Assembly: GCA_040387555.1 (NCBI GenBank)
Contig: JAZKDO010000002.1
Span: 1 to 64,000 of the forward strand
Direction: 5' to 3'
DNA: 64,000 nucleotides
Source: UBA4416 sp040387555
GTDB lineage: Bacteria > Bacteroidota > Bacteroidia > B-17B0 > Aurantibacillaceae
Position 1 is the stretch's first letter; every line of letters begins with the position of its first letter. The notes below the pieces were generated by a model. It was given only the letters and a program-made list of their open reading frames with translations. It did no database searches and was not told where the DNA came from. This document shows positions 33,672-43,378 of the stretch, in pieces. Position numbers and translations under genes: made by a program.

Positions 33672-35717
33672 GTGATAAATTTTAAATCGATACCGTTTTT
33701 TAAAATCCTCTTGCCCTATCTTCTGGGAATTATTTGCGCTTTGAACTTTGGAATTTTCCCCAATGTTTCTTTTTTTTGTTTCGCATCCTTTGTGTTTTTC
33801 ATCGGGAGTTTTCTATTTCAAACGTATTATAAACCAGTAGTTTATTTTAAGAAGGCCCTTTACATTATTTCAATCAATGTGTTTTTGTTTGTATTAGCCT
33901 TTGAGGCTTGTTATCTGTTTAATGCTAAAAATGATCGCGATCATTATACCCACAACTTAGAACATCGTAAGCAAGCCTTTATAGGGGTGGTAGATGATTT
34001 ACCGGTTGCTACAGATAAGGCAACGAAAGTGTCGTTAAAGATGACGAGTATTCAGTCTCAGGGTAAATGGCATTATGCCACTGGAAACGTATTGGTTTAT
34101 TTGAAAGACCTGAAGGCAGAACAAATTTTACCGGGTAATGCACTACTGTTTCATGCGAAGTTCTCATATCTCACTGATCCGAAAAACCCCAATGAATTTA
34201 ATTATAAAACGTATTTGAATGATAGGAATATTTTTCATACGGTTTTTGCCGATGCAAAACAGGTTAGATTTATTACACATCAGGAAGATGGTTTTTCTAT
34301 TAATAGTTTTGGAATTCATATAAAATCAAAGCTGGTGTCCGTTTTAAGAAACAGTGGCTTGTCTCAGGAAGCGTTTTCGATTTGTGCTGCGTTACTAATG
34401 GGTTATGATGATGAGATAGACAATGAGATTATGCAAAGCTTTTCTCATTCAGGAACGCTTCATATTTTATCGGTGTCAGGTATGCATACAGGAGTATTAT
34501 ATGCTATTTTGATATTTATATTTTCGAAGCTCGATAAATTTGATCGGCACCGGAAGTGGAAGTGTGCATTTGTAATTCTATCTCTGCTGATGTTTGTGGC
34601 GGTTACAGGGTTCTCGCCATCAGTGTTGCGGGCCGTGTTAATGTTGAGCCTGGTGATGTTAGGGAAAACGTTTTACAAGCAAGGTAATTCTTATAACACA
34701 CTTTTATTATCCGCTTTTTTATTATTGCTTTATAATCCCAACCTCATTCACGATATAGGATTTCTATTGAGTTATTTTGCAGTGTTTGGCATCATGTATT
34801 TTTATCCGGTGTTGAGTCAACTCTATGTCTTCGAAAACAAAATCCTGCAATGGTTGTGGGCCAGCGTATTAATTTCTGTGGCTGCCACTCTGTTAACCTT
34901 GCCTGTATCCTTGTATTATTTTCACCAGTTTCCGATTTGGTTCGCACTATCAAACCTGGTGATTATTCCTATCAGTATGTTTATCATGATGGCGACTGTT
35001 TTAATTCTGGTATTTTATAAACTTCTTTTAGTTAACCAGATCATTGTGGCTATAGTTAATGCCGCAACTTCAATTATGTTGTGGTTTGCAAGTTTAACGG
35101 ATCAACCGGGGATGGGGTTCATCGATTCAATTTCTTTTTCCAGGTTTGATTTGATCTGCGGAACAGTCGCCCTGATTCTTTTCTTATTCATCATTGCTCA
35201 GAAAAGATATAACCAAGTCATGTTATTGGGATTCGTTTGTATATTTTGGTTAGCCGGATCTGTTTTTTATCGTTACCAGGAATTGCACCAGAAAGAGTTT
35301 GTAGCCTTTCACGTGAATCGAAAATCGGTATTTGTGTTGCGGGAAGGAAAAACGGTTTATGGTAATTTTTCACAACTGTCAGATAAAGAATTTCAGCGCT
35401 ATGTAAAACCATACCTGCTTGGCTTTTCTGATATTACACTTGTACCTGTGACGCAAGGCGTTTTAAAAAATGCTGCGCATACTATTGCACTTGTAGGAAA
35501 AGCAGGCGTTGATGTTTCAGAGATACATCCCGATTATATTCTTGTGAGCAATGATACAGACATTCAAATCACAACTAATGGTAAAACAAAACCATTGATA
35601 ATTGCAGATTGTTCGAACAGTTATAACTTTGTTAGGAGATTAAAAAAGCGTTGTCAGATGTTGGATTTACCGTTTTATTGGATTAAAGAAAAAGGCGCTT
35701 TACAAGTAAAAATATAG
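33672..35717 (+). CDS. comEC: ComEC/Rec2-type DNA uptake channel, without the metallo-beta-lactamase domain
   Basis: The 681-residue protein starts at GTG 33672. Two N-terminal membrane helices precede a soluble domain (about 70-220; VVDDLPVATDKATKVSLKM, VYLKDLKAEQILPGNALLF), as in DUF4131. The competence domain has the signature SHSGTLHILSVSGMHTGVLYAIL and about nine membrane helices (215-520). The C-terminal domain (about 525-681) lacks the HxHxDH beta-lactamase motif of Bacillus ComEC. Such short forms are common in Bacteroidota. It would move single-stranded DNA across the inner membrane. It lies 13 bases after the phosphatase and three before the Smr gene. Confidence 0.9.
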   Translation: MINFKSIPFFKILLPYLLGIICALNFGIFPNVSFFCFASFVFFIGSFLFQTYYKPVVYFKKALYIISINVFLFVLAFEACYLFNAKNDRDHYTHNLEHRKQAFIGVVDDLPVATDKATKVSLKMTSIQSQGKWHYATGNVLVYLKDLKAEQILPGNALLFHAKFSYLTDPKNPNEFNYKTYLNDRNIFHTVFADAKQVRFITHQEDGFSINSFGIHIKSKLVSVLRNSGLSQEAFSICAALLMGYDDEIDNEIMQSFSHSGTLHILSVSGMHTGVLYAILIFIFSKLDKFDRHRKWKCAFVILSLLMFVAVTGFSPSVLRAVLMLSLVMLGKTFYKQGNSYNTLLLSAFLLLLYNPNLIHDIGFLLSYFAVFGIMYFYPVLSQLYVFENKILQWLWASVLISVAATLLTLPVSLYYFHQFPIWFALSNLVIIPISMFIMMATVLILVFYKLLLVNQIIVAIVNAATSIMLWFASLTDQPGMGFIDSISFSRFDLICGTVALILFLFIIAQKRYNQVMLLGFVCIFWLAGSVFYRYQELHQKEFVAFHVNRKSVFVLREGKTVYGNFSQLSDKEFQRYVKPYLLGFSDITLVPVTQGVLKNAAHTIALVGKAGVDVSEIHPDYILVSNDTDIQITTNGKTKPLIIADCSNSYNFVRRLKKRCQMLDLPFYWIKEKGALQVKI

Positions 35718-35720
35718 ACT

Positions 35721-36710
35721 ATGAAATTAAGAATAGGTGATAAGGTTCGTTTTTTAAACGAGGTAGGTGAAGGAATCATCACACGCTTTAAAGATAAAGA
35801 TACCGTTTTTGTTGAGGTTCAGGACGGTTTTGAAATTCCTTATTTGTGTAAGCATTTGGTACCTATTCATACAGAGTTGATTTTAAACCCTGAGGTAGAA
35901 AATATGGAAATGGAACTGGAAACCATTTTGTCCGATTCTATTTATTTTATTATTGAGCCGGATCATGATATGGCCATGTTGGTGAGTGATTATAAATTTT
36001 ATCTCTTCAACTCTTCTTCCTATAATGTTTCCTTTTCTTATTCAGTGAAAGATGATGAGTATTTTCAAACGCTGAAGCATGGTGAGCTGGGTGCTTATCA
36101 AAAAGTTTTTTTAAAGCAGGTTAAGAGAAACTTCTTTAAAGAATTTGCGTACCATAAAATTGAATGTTTGTTTTATAAAAACATGCATTACAAGTCGCAG
36201 ATTCCTTTGGCGGAAATTTTATATATTAATGAAAAGATCATTTCTCAATCCACGTTAATTCAGCACAATGAATTTAAGCATGCGGTGTATGCGTATATTT
36301 TAAAAGAAAACTTCCTGGATAAAGAAATCATTGAAAAGACGATGACCATGGAGGATTTAACTCGACTAAAGGCCATTAAGGAATTTAAGCAACCTCAAAA
36401 GACTTCTATTGCCAAACAAAAAATCAAAGACCTTACGCGTGAAATAGACCTGCATATTGACGAGTTGATTGACTCGTATAAGAACCTTACCAATTATGAG
36501 ATCTTATCCATTCAGCTGGAACGTTTTGAAAAGGAGTTGCAATACTGCATGAGTAACGGGATTAAGAAATTAATTTTAATACATGGTGTGGGGAACGGGA
36601 AACTAAAGCAGGAGATATTGGCAATATTGAAAACGGTAGATGATATTGAGTTTTTTGATGCGTCTTATAAAGAGTATGGATACGGCGCAACGGAAGTAAG
36701 GATTCATTGA
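35721..36710 (+). CDS. DUF2027/Smr-domain protein
   Basis: The 329-residue protein has an N-terminal beta-barrel segment (about 1-50; IGDKVRFLNEVGEGIITRFKDK) like the KOW/DUF2027 N-terminus, a central DUF2027-type region (about 65-200) and a C-terminal Smr domain (about 245-329): EIDLHIDELIDSY, QLERFEKELQYCMSNGI, then the signature LILIHGVGNGKLKQEI. Smr domains nick or bind DNA and RNA branched structures; the HGxGxGxL motif is intact, so endonuclease activity is possible. It follows comEC by three bases, so it is probably co-transcribed. DUF2027 is found only in Bacteroidota as far as I recall. Confidence 0.85.
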   Translation: MKLRIGDKVRFLNEVGEGIITRFKDKDTVFVEVQDGFEIPYLCKHLVPIHTELILNPEVENMEMELETILSDSIYFIIEPDHDMAMLVSDYKFYLFNSSSYNVSFSYSVKDDEYFQTLKHGELGAYQKVFLKQVKRNFFKEFAYHKIECLFYKNMHYKSQIPLAEILYINEKIISQSTLIQHNEFKHAVYAYILKENFLDKEIIEKTMTMEDLTRLKAIKEFKQPQKTSIAKQKIKDLTREIDLHIDELIDSYKNLTNYEILSIQLERFEKELQYCMSNGIKKLILIHGVGNGKLKQEILAILKTVDDIEFFDASYKEYGYGATEVRIH

Positions 36711-37011
36711 TTTTTGAAATAGTTGGGCGTGTTCCGCCAGTTGGCGGACAAGGGCTATCGGCACTCGCTTATTTATTTACTCTTGAGGCAAATAAAAAGA
36801 GCTCAATCAAAGCCTCTATCCTTACGCAAGAGGTATACACACTAAAGCTAAAGTTCTCATTGAAGGAATAGCTGCGCGAAGGATTGTAGTGCAAATCCTT
36901 TTTGGCGGCTTTAGGTCGTTGAGGCTCTCGAAATGCCGAAAGCCCAAAAAGATTGCAACGAAAAGCCTGACCGTTTTTCACGGTCGCGCCCAAATTGTTT
37001 AAACCTAAAAG
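36711..37011. repeat. Intergenic sequence resembling a dispersed Bacteroidota repeat element
   Basis: There is no gene here. The stretch is more GC-rich than its surroundings. It contains the small palindrome TCCGCCAGTTGGCGGA, GGGCTATCGGC and CCTCTATCCTTACGC, then AAGGATTGTAGTGCAAATCC and GAAAAGCCTGACC. I recall very similar blocks downstream of genes in many Flavobacteria-type genomes, so it is probably a degenerate copy of a dispersed element. The recall is not backed by a search. Confidence 0.45.
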
Positions 37012-38226
37012 TTATTTAATGACTCCTAATTCTTTACCTACTTTTTCGAAAGCAGCTAAGGCTTTATCTAAATGCGCTTTGGTATGAGCTGCTGATAACT
37101 GAACACGAATACGTGCCTGCCCTTTAGCAACAACCGGGAAAAAGAAACCGATCACGTAAATGCCTTCCAATAATATTTTATCGGCAAACACCTGAGACAA
37201 TTTTGCATCGTATAACATCACCGGAACAATAGCAGAATCGCCTTCTTTGAATTCCAAACCAATTTTGCGCAAGCCTGTTTTGAAGTAAGCGATGTTGCTT
37301 TCTAAGGTATCTCTTAACTCTGTGGTTTCACTCAACATATCAAATACCGCGATGCTGGCACCTACAATACTTGGCGCTAAGGAATTGGAAAATAGGTAAG
37401 GGCGTGAACGTTGTCTTAATAATTCAATCACTTCTTTTTTACCGGTTGTGAAACCTCCCATAGCTCCGCCTAATGCCTTTCCTAAAGTACCGGTAATGAT
37501 ATCCACACGGTTCATGACGTTTTTTAATTCAACGGTACCACGACCTGTTTTACCAATGAAACCGGAAGCATGACTTTCGTCCACCATAACCAGGGCGTTA
37601 TATTTATCAGCCAGGTCACAGATTTTATCTAAAGGAGCCACAAAGCCATCCATGCTAAATACACCATCCGTAACAATGATACGGTAGCGTTGTGCTTGTG
37701 ATTTAATTAACTGTTCTTCGAGATCAGCCATGTCGCAGTTTTTGTAGCGGTAGCGTTGTGACTTGCATAAACGCACGCCGTCGATAATAGATGCATGATT
37801 TAATTCATCAGAGATGATGGCATCTTCTTCACCAAACAAAGGTTCGAACACACCGCCATTAGCGTCGAAAGCTGCGGCGTATAAAATGGTATCTTCCTGA
37901 CCTAAAAATGAAGCAATCTTTTTTTCTAATGTTTTATGAATGTCCTGTGTTCCGCAAATGAAACGCACGGAAGACATACCATATCCGTGGGTATCCAATG
38001 CTTTTTTGGCACCTTCGATTACTTTGGGATGAGAGGATAGACCCAGATAATTATTGGCACAAAAAATGATCACTTCTTTGCCGTCGCTTACTTTTACACT
38101 GGCACCTTGTGGTGTGATGATGATGCGTTCCTTTTTAAATAAACCGTTTTGTTCGATTTCGGTTAGCTGGGCTTGTAAGTGATCCTGGAATTTTCCGTAC
38201 ATGGTTTTAGTTTTAGTAGAGTACAA
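37012..38226 (-). CDS. kbl: Glycine C-acetyltransferase (2-amino-3-ketobutyrate CoA ligase)
   Basis: This 404-residue PLP enzyme belongs to the alpha-oxoamine synthase family and converts 2-amino-3-ketobutyrate with CoA to glycine and acetyl-CoA in threonine breakdown. FCANNYLGLSSHP, SVRFICGTQDIHK, DELNHASIIDGVRLCKSQRYRY, DGVFSMDG and the PLP lysine Lys250 in TGTLGKALGG are close to E. coli Kbl, as is the C-terminal VVAKGQARIRVQLSAAHT. Serine palmitoyltransferase-type proteins would differ in the RFICGTQD region. An in-frame ATG at residue 9 (38202) is a likely alternative start. It is transcribed away from the tRNA. No tdh lies next to it. Confidence 0.92.
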   Translation of the reverse strand: MYSTKTKTMYGKFQDHLQAQLTEIEQNGLFKKERIIITPQGASVKVSDGKEVIIFCANNYLGLSSHPKVIEGAKKALDTHGYGMSSVRFICGTQDIHKTLEKKIASFLGQEDTILYAAAFDANGGVFEPLFGEEDAIISDELNHASIIDGVRLCKSQRYRYKNCDMADLEEQLIKSQAQRYRIIVTDGVFSMDGFVAPLDKICDLADKYNALVMVDESHASGFIGKTGRGTVELKNVMNRVDIITGTLGKALGGAMGGFTTGKKEVIELLRQRSRPYLFSNSLAPSIVGASIAVFDMLSETTELRDTLESNIAYFKTGLRKIGLEFKEGDSAIVPVMLYDAKLSQVFADKILLEGIYVIGFFFPVVAKGQARIRVQLSAAHTKAHLDKALAAFEKVGKELGVIK

Positions 38227-38312
38227 ATTAAAAAAATATAAGTGATTTTTTAGAGATTTTTCGCTGGAATTCTTCTCATTTTTATAAAATGTCGTATATT
38301 TACAGTCCTAAT

Positions 38313-38392
38313 GCACATGTGGCGTAATTGGTAGCCGCGCCAGACTTAGGATCTGGTCCGCAAGGGTGGGGGTTCGAGTCCCTTCATGTGTA
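38313..38392 (+). tRNA. tRNA-Leu (anticodon UAG)
   Basis: The acceptor arm GCACATG pairs with CATGTGT (first pair G-U), followed by discriminator A. The D arm reads TGGCGTAATTGGTAGCCGC. The anticodon arm is CCAGA, loop CTTAGGA, TCTGG, which gives anticodon TAG for leucine CUA/CUN. A long type II variable arm follows, then GGTTCGAGTCC, the T arm. No CCA is encoded. A terminator follows directly. Confidence 0.93.
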
Positions 38393-38397
38393 CGTGT

Positions 38398-38426
38398 AAA
38401 ACCCCAGAGAAATCTGGGGTTTTTTC
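38398..38426 (+). terminator. Rho-independent terminator after tRNA-Leu
   Basis: ACCCCAGA, loop GAAA, TCTGGGGT forms a perfect eight-base stem, followed by TTTTTT. Confidence 0.9.
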
Positions 38427-38618
38427 GTTTTAACAATTCACTCTTTCCTATCAACATCTCTATAACACATATACTTGCGTTACAGGAGGTATGGATTAGA
38501 TAGGTAATTTATAGGCATTGCCAAAGCGAAGCATGTCTTAAGTTTCCGTCACTTAGCAATGTAAGATAGACTGTTTTAAAAATTTAAGCGATCAAAAGCT
38601 TTCAGATAATTTTCGGCT

Positions 38619-38960
38619 TCAGTGTGTTGGGGCATTCCCTTCAGTGGGTTGATCGGAAATATTTTTTTTATGGTTTGATTTGAAGATATTATCAGCGAAG
38701 CCTTGTCTTGAGAGTTCACAGTATTGATTGACGGCGTCAATTAACAGATCTTTACTAGTCTGATCAAGATAGCCTGGAAGATTATTATTAATGACACCTT
38801 GTTCTAAGGTTACGAAAATATAAAAGCTTTCGTCGTTATGACTAAATATAAATGCGAAATTTTTATCTTCCTTGGTGCCTTTAAGAACTACAGGATGGGC
38901 ATAAGGAAGCGTGATGGTGTTACCCTGAAATATGGGAGTTAATTTCTGGTTCATTGTCAT
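38619..38960 (-). CDS. Hypothetical protein, 113 residues
   Basis: No family was recognised. The protein has no signal peptide or membrane helix, so it should be cytosolic. ATG codons at residues 1 and 3 leave the start open by two residues. The order of charges and strands (NTITLPYAHPVVLKGTKED, FAFIFSHNDESFYIFVTLEQG) reads as coding, and the end is polar and basic. It stands alone between tRNA-Leu and a degraded region. Confidence 0.45.
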   Translation of the reverse strand: MTMNQKLTPIFQGNTITLPYAHPVVLKGTKEDKNFAFIFSHNDESFYIFVTLEQGVINNNLPGYLDQTSKDLLIDAVNQYCELSRQGFADNIFKSNHKKNISDQPTEGNAPTH

Positions 38961-39734
38961 TCACTTTTTTTACCAAATTTATAAGTTCATGATGAAAACC
39001 ACTTATATTTTTTACAGGTATTCATACTTATTATTCTATCTCTTGTTGGACGAAAAGAATACTTAAACGTAAGTTCGATGCAGTGCCCCTGAAAATAGTA
39101 TTACTTGTAAGGAGTTTAAATTATGTATAGAAAATACTCTTTGCACCTTATTTTAAAAGAAGTGAATAAAATTAATGTAGACGCATTTTAAATAATAGGA
39201 ACTAATTCTGTTTTGCGGTTTTCCTTATATAATTTTTTGAGTGCTGCCACATCATGTAATGGGTAATCTATACCTATATTAGAATAATAAAAAGAATTAT
39301 CCTTAAAAACGACTTCAAATTTATCTTTTGAAATACTTTTATGACCTGATTTGATTTCATATGATCTTCCATAAAACCAAATTGACTTAATGTTGTTGTA
39401 CTGAGGGTTTTCATTGTGTTGTGTATTTTAACGAGCGTTGTACACTTAAAAGAATGCAACATGTAGACCATAATTTTCATATTTGCTTATTTTAACTATA
39501 ACATCGCCACAGATTAATAGTGACAGCTTTTGTAAATTATTTCAGGAAATTTTTCAGGATGATAAAAACTCTATGAACAGATGAGCTTTAAAACTCTTTG
39601 TTAAATTAGTGTTAAAAAGTGCCGGCTATTGAATATAGGCTTTAAGCGATGTATATCCTATAATTATTGCTTCTTAAATTTAATCGGATGCTTTACGACT
39701 CATTTAATTGGAAGATTTTTTAAAATTTTTACAA
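38961..39734. other. 774-base stretch without an intact gene
   Basis: It contains only the start-less reading frame at 39188-39427. The rest is AT-rich with several stops in all frames and no clear terminator or promoter. Confidence 0.5.
39188..39427 (-). pseudogene. Start-less 79-codon reading frame, probable gene remnant
   Basis: Minus-strand translation gives protein-like sequence such as NNIKSIWFYGRSYEIKSGHK, DKFEVVFKDNSFYYSNIGID and YPLHDVAALKKLYKENR, ending ELVPII and stop. There is no ATG, GTG or TTG near its beginning and a stop TAA at 39428-39430 precedes it in frame. An overlapping frame with an ATG (39480-39274) is less protein-like. It probably is a truncated or frameshifted gene of unknown family. 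Confidence 0.35.
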
Positions 39735-42074
39735 TTAAAACATATATCCAAATACCAACTTTGCATAAAAGGGAGTGCCTGGTGTAAAATGCAATTCATC
39801 CACCGGCTGAGTCTCATTACGCATTTTGGTTTCTGTGGCAAACTGCGCCTCATTCCATTTTACATTAAAAAGATTTTCAATAAACAATCCTATTTTATAA
39901 TGTTTGGTTTTATAGTTAGCACTTAAGTCAACAACGTTATAGCCGCGTGCAATAATGGTATTAGTTTCGTTTGCGGGCCTGTCCTGCATATATCTGTAAC
40001 GTAAGCCAAGCTCTAAACCGCTTTTAAATTTAGCTGTTAATCCGCCTGCAGAAGTTAATGTGGGTGCAAGTGGAATATAAAAATCCACTTTTTTTTCATA
40101 ACCAAACACTGTATCAATAAACCTACCTTTTGATCCATTAATATCTATGTCCATGTATAACCAGGGAAGTAATTGTGCTCTTCCACTGATATCGATTCCA
40201 ACTCTTCTACTCGCGCCTTTATTTTCAGTAGTTCCGTCATCACCCACATAAACTAATTCATTACTCAGATCCATTCCCCATGCAGCTGCTGAAATAACAG
40301 TTTTACTATTTACATGAAGTAATGTGCCCAACTCGGCACTTACAGCAATTGGCAGTTGATGTTGAGTTTTATCCTGAACAGAGGAGCGGGCATCATTGGA
40401 GTGGTAACCGCTCCCGGCGTTAAAAAAGAATTGTACTTTATTATTTACCGTATAAATTAAATTCAATTTGGGATTAAATGCTGATTGATAATTATATCCT
40501 GAATAATTTGTATGAAGGGAATCGGTTGGAAGTAAATCCTGAACATCAAAAATAAAATAATCGTACCGCAATCCCAACTCTGCTCTAAAATGATCATTGA
40601 AGCGAAAAACCTCATTGACATACACAGCGCTTGAACGTTGATGAATCTGTGAATGGGCATTTACTTTTAAACGCTCCCTTTGTGGGGAATTCCACAAACT
40701 GTTTTCTATATCATCCGCTCTAAATGAGGCACCCAATGTAAACCTATTATTTAAATTGAAAAATTTATGACCAACTGTATATTTAGTATTTAAACCTCGA
40801 ACGGTTCTGTTATCATTTTGTTCAATCATATCTCCGTTTGCAGAGTCAACTAAAAAAAAGGTAAAGTTTGAAAACAATTTGAAGCGATATGTTGACATAT
40901 AAACCTGTGCTTCAAATTCACCAACTCCTAATTTATTATTATAAACTAAATTATAATTATTACGCTGAGTGGTACCGCCTTCGTTAGGATCGATACTACC
41001 ATATCGGGAAATTATTTTTTTTTCAACGCCACGTTCTGGAACTTGTCCGGAGGAATTCCATGAGGAGCCAAATCCGGAAACAGAAAAACAGATCCGACTA
41101 TGTTCATTGATGGCGAGGATGGTTTTTGAAAACAAATTAACCCGTTTAAAATCCTGGTTCCTGTTAAAAAAACCTTTGTTGTTTATAACATCCGCGGCAA
41201 AATAGGAAGTAACCTTACCACTGTTAATAGGCACTTTTAAAAGTGCTAAACCTCTATTACTAGTTACTGCGTTAGTTTGCGGAACAGAACCCGTTTCAAA
41301 TTGAACAAGGTTGGTTGGTAAAGAATCTAATGTTTTAAAATTCACAGCGGCGGCCGTCGCAAAATCTCCATAAAGTGGAGAAGAAGTTCCTTTAAAAATA
41401 CTTATTCCTTCTACAACTTCTGGAATTAAAAAATGTAAATCTGCGTAACCTTGTCCGTGACCATGACTTGGCATATTAACAGGCATGCCATCAACAAAAG
41501 TAGCGATGTCTGTACCATGATCACAATCAAAACCGCGAATAAATATTTGTTCAGATTTACCACCGCCTGCATGCTGAGCAATAAATAAACCCGGCACCAA
41601 TCTTAACATGTCCTGTGCAGAATTTTTTGGTCGGTTAGTAAAATCTTTCTGACTTAAATAGGACGAAGAAGCAGCAGAAACAGGCCTGTCAACTGCTATA
41701 TTAACTTCGTTTAAAGCAACTGATTTAGAAATTAATATAACACTTATAACTGTCGTATCAGAGCACGCCAGCTTGTAATTTAACATTTGCTTTTCATAGC
41801 CTGGTTTTTGAAACTCGATATCGTAAGTGCCAATTTGAACATTCATAAATAGAAAATTACCAGCACCATCAGTATGTGAATGGTTATTGGTTTTTTCAAT
41901 GTTCACAAAAACATTATCTAGATTTTCGCCTGAATCTTTGTCTTTAATATTGCCCTTTATCACTGATGTCTGCGATGTTAACGAAAAAATATTAAAAAAT
42001 AGAAAAATGAACAAGAGGGTTTTATAATGAGTAAAAAAGTTTCTCATAAAAATAAGTTTTAATTTATCAAGCAT
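39735..42074 (-). CDS. TonB-dependent receptor with carboxypeptidase-like N-terminus
   Basis: This 779-residue outer-membrane receptor starts at ATG 42074 or, more likely, at the second ATG 42047 (residue 10), directly before the signal peptide. A CarboxypepD_reg-like domain (about 38-118; VIKGNIKDKDSGENLDNVFVNIEK) precedes the plug (about 130-240; DMLRLVPGLFIAQHAGGG, FIRGFDCDHGTDIATFVDG, GISIFKGTSSPLYGDFA), followed by the barrel. FDCDHGTDIATFVDGMPVNMP with nearby SHGHGQGYADLHFL resembles receptors found near metal-related genes. Ligand unknown. It is the last gene of the minus-strand group with HupE, TPR and DUF4331 genes. Confidence 0.9.
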   Translation of the reverse strand: MLDKLKLIFMRNFFTHYKTLLFIFLFFNIFSLTSQTSVIKGNIKDKDSGENLDNVFVNIEKTNNHSHTDGAGNFLFMNVQIGTYDIEFQKPGYEKQMLNYKLACSDTTVISVILISKSVALNEVNIAVDRPVSAASSSYLSQKDFTNRPKNSAQDMLRLVPGLFIAQHAGGGKSEQIFIRGFDCDHGTDIATFVDGMPVNMPSHGHGQGYADLHFLIPEVVEGISIFKGTSSPLYGDFATAAAVNFKTLDSLPTNLVQFETGSVPQTNAVTSNRGLALLKVPINSGKVTSYFAADVINNKGFFNRNQDFKRVNLFSKTILAINEHSRICFSVSGFGSSWNSSGQVPERGVEKKIISRYGSIDPNEGGTTQRNNYNLVYNNKLGVGEFEAQVYMSTYRFKLFSNFTFFLVDSANGDMIEQNDNRTVRGLNTKYTVGHKFFNLNNRFTLGASFRADDIENSLWNSPQRERLKVNAHSQIHQRSSAVYVNEVFRFNDHFRAELGLRYDYFIFDVQDLLPTDSLHTNYSGYNYQSAFNPKLNLIYTVNNKVQFFFNAGSGYHSNDARSSVQDKTQHQLPIAVSAELGTLLHVNSKTVISAAAWGMDLSNELVYVGDDGTTENKGASRRVGIDISGRAQLLPWLYMDIDINGSKGRFIDTVFGYEKKVDFYIPLAPTLTSAGGLTAKFKSGLELGLRYRYMQDRPANETNTIIARGYNVVDLSANYKTKHYKIGLFIENLFNVKWNEAQFATETKMRNETQPVDELHFTPGTPFYAKLVFGYMF

Positions 42075-42266
42075 GCAAAACTGGCTAATTACAACCCAGT
42101 ATTTAATACCTGAATGAGTATAGATTAAATAGGATAATAGTGAAGATGACTAATCTATGATTAAACAATTTTGAAATAAATGTAAAATAGTATGAATCCA
42201 ATAAATGTAAAAATGCCTTCTTAAAACATTTTTGTTATTAGAACAAAGGATTTAACCAATTAAATC

Positions 42267-42647
42267 TTAAGCTTTAGGAGGAATAAAAGGAGGTGAAGTA
42301 AATAAATCTATTGAAGCAATTAAATATGGTGTAAGAACCTTAATCGCTTGCAGGAAATAGTGTTCTGATTGTAAATTATTAGATTTTACATGAACTGAAA
42401 AATTATCTTTTTCTGAAATTACCGGAGCTTTTTCAGTGGTATTTTTCACCTCTTCCTTCAATTCCAGATGTATATGGTAGCGCCCGTTTTCATAATGCAC
42501 AGAAGCCATATGTGAACTCTCAAAAAAACTATGCGCAACAATATCTTTTACTAAAGGAATTACTGGTTTAACTAAACCAAAAGTATATATACCAAGCATT
42601 AAATAAATAAATGCTGTTCCTAAAATATATTCTCTTTGTTTCTTCAC
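42267..42647 (-). CDS. Small His-containing membrane protein upstream of the TonB receptor
   Basis: The protein has 126 residues and one N-terminal membrane helix (about 8-32). A His-rich motif SSHMASVHYENGRYHIHLELK follows, and the C-terminal end is SPPFIPPKA. Three closely placed His residues suggest metal binding, but I recognise no family. It lies 32 bases after the HupE gene and 192 before the receptor on the same strand, so it is probably part of that group. Confidence 0.55.
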   Translation of the reverse strand: MKKQREYILGTAFIYLMLGIYTFGLVKPVIPLVKDIVAHSFFESSHMASVHYENGRYHIHLELKEEVKNTTEKAPVISEKDNFSVHVKSNNLQSEHYFLQAIKVLTPYLIASIDLFTSPPFIPPKA

Positions 42648-42679
42648 TATTTATATACGAAATAATTTATAAAATAGAT

Positions 42680-43378
42680 TTAAGATGCAAAAAAAGTTCG
42701 TCCTACCGTCCAGTATAATCCCATCATGGCAATAACAACAGACATGGGTACTACAATTCTTGCACGATACCATTCCTTAGGAGCAAACCATTTACCAATT
42801 AATACCCAGGTAATCAGGATAACTGTAATTTGACCGAGTTCCACACCTACATTAAATGTTACTAACGATGTAAAAAACTGGTTTTGAGGTAAACCCAACT
42901 CCGTTAGTGCGGAGGCAAAGCCCATCCCATGAATCAATCCAAAAATAAATATGATGAAGATTCTTGCAGATTTTAATTTATCGGTAATGATATTTTCAAT
43001 GGCCACAAACATAATTGAAAGTGCAATGATAGGCTCAATAATATGAGTAGGCGGTGTAATTACCTGATACATTGCTAATCCAAGTGTGATTGAATGTGCA
43101 ATAGTGAATGCGGTTGCTTGCCAGATTACCGATTTTAATTTCGGATTTAATAAAAAAATACTAACCACAAACAAAATATGGTCAACACCTAAAGGAAGAA
43201 TATGTGTAAATCCAAGTTTGAGATATACTAAAGCCACATCTGTTTTAGATAATTTGCTAAGTGCATCATCCATGGGATGTGAGAAACCTGTTGTTGGAAT
43301 GAATAAAGCCACCAACATAAGAACGAATGCAACAGCCGTTTTATTTTTCCTTAAGAATTCCATTTTATAATGAAGCAA
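42680..43378 (-). CDS. HupE/UreJ-type membrane permease
   Basis: The 232-residue protein has about seven membrane helices. The HupE_UreJ signature is present: LGFTHILPLGVDHILFVVSIFLL, ATAFTIAHSITLGLAMY, then FGLIHGMGFASALTELGL and FNVGVELGQITVI. HxxxxxDH and HGxGFA motifs are typical of Ni/Co-type permeases, but HupE-like proteins in Bacteroidota have unknown cargo. The start overlaps the TPR gene by 14 bases, implying translational coupling. Its position next to a TonB receptor and a His-rich protein suggests metal uptake. Confidence 0.85.
   Translation of the reverse strand: MLHYKMEFLRKNKTAVAFVLMLVALFIPTTGFSHPMDDALSKLSKTDVALVYLKLGFTHILPLGVDHILFVVSIFLLNPKLKSVIWQATAFTIAHSITLGLAMYQVITPPTHIIEPIIALSIMFVAIENIITDKLKSARIFIIFIFGLIHGMGFASALTELGLPQNQFFTSLVTFNVGVELGQITVILITWVLIGKWFAPKEWYRARIVVPMSVVIAMMGLYWTVGRTFFAS

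Noticed and set aside
36769..36993. 74-codon minus-strand frame after the Smr gene
   Set aside because: It falls in the presumed dispersed element and its translation is low-quality, Arg-rich sequence.
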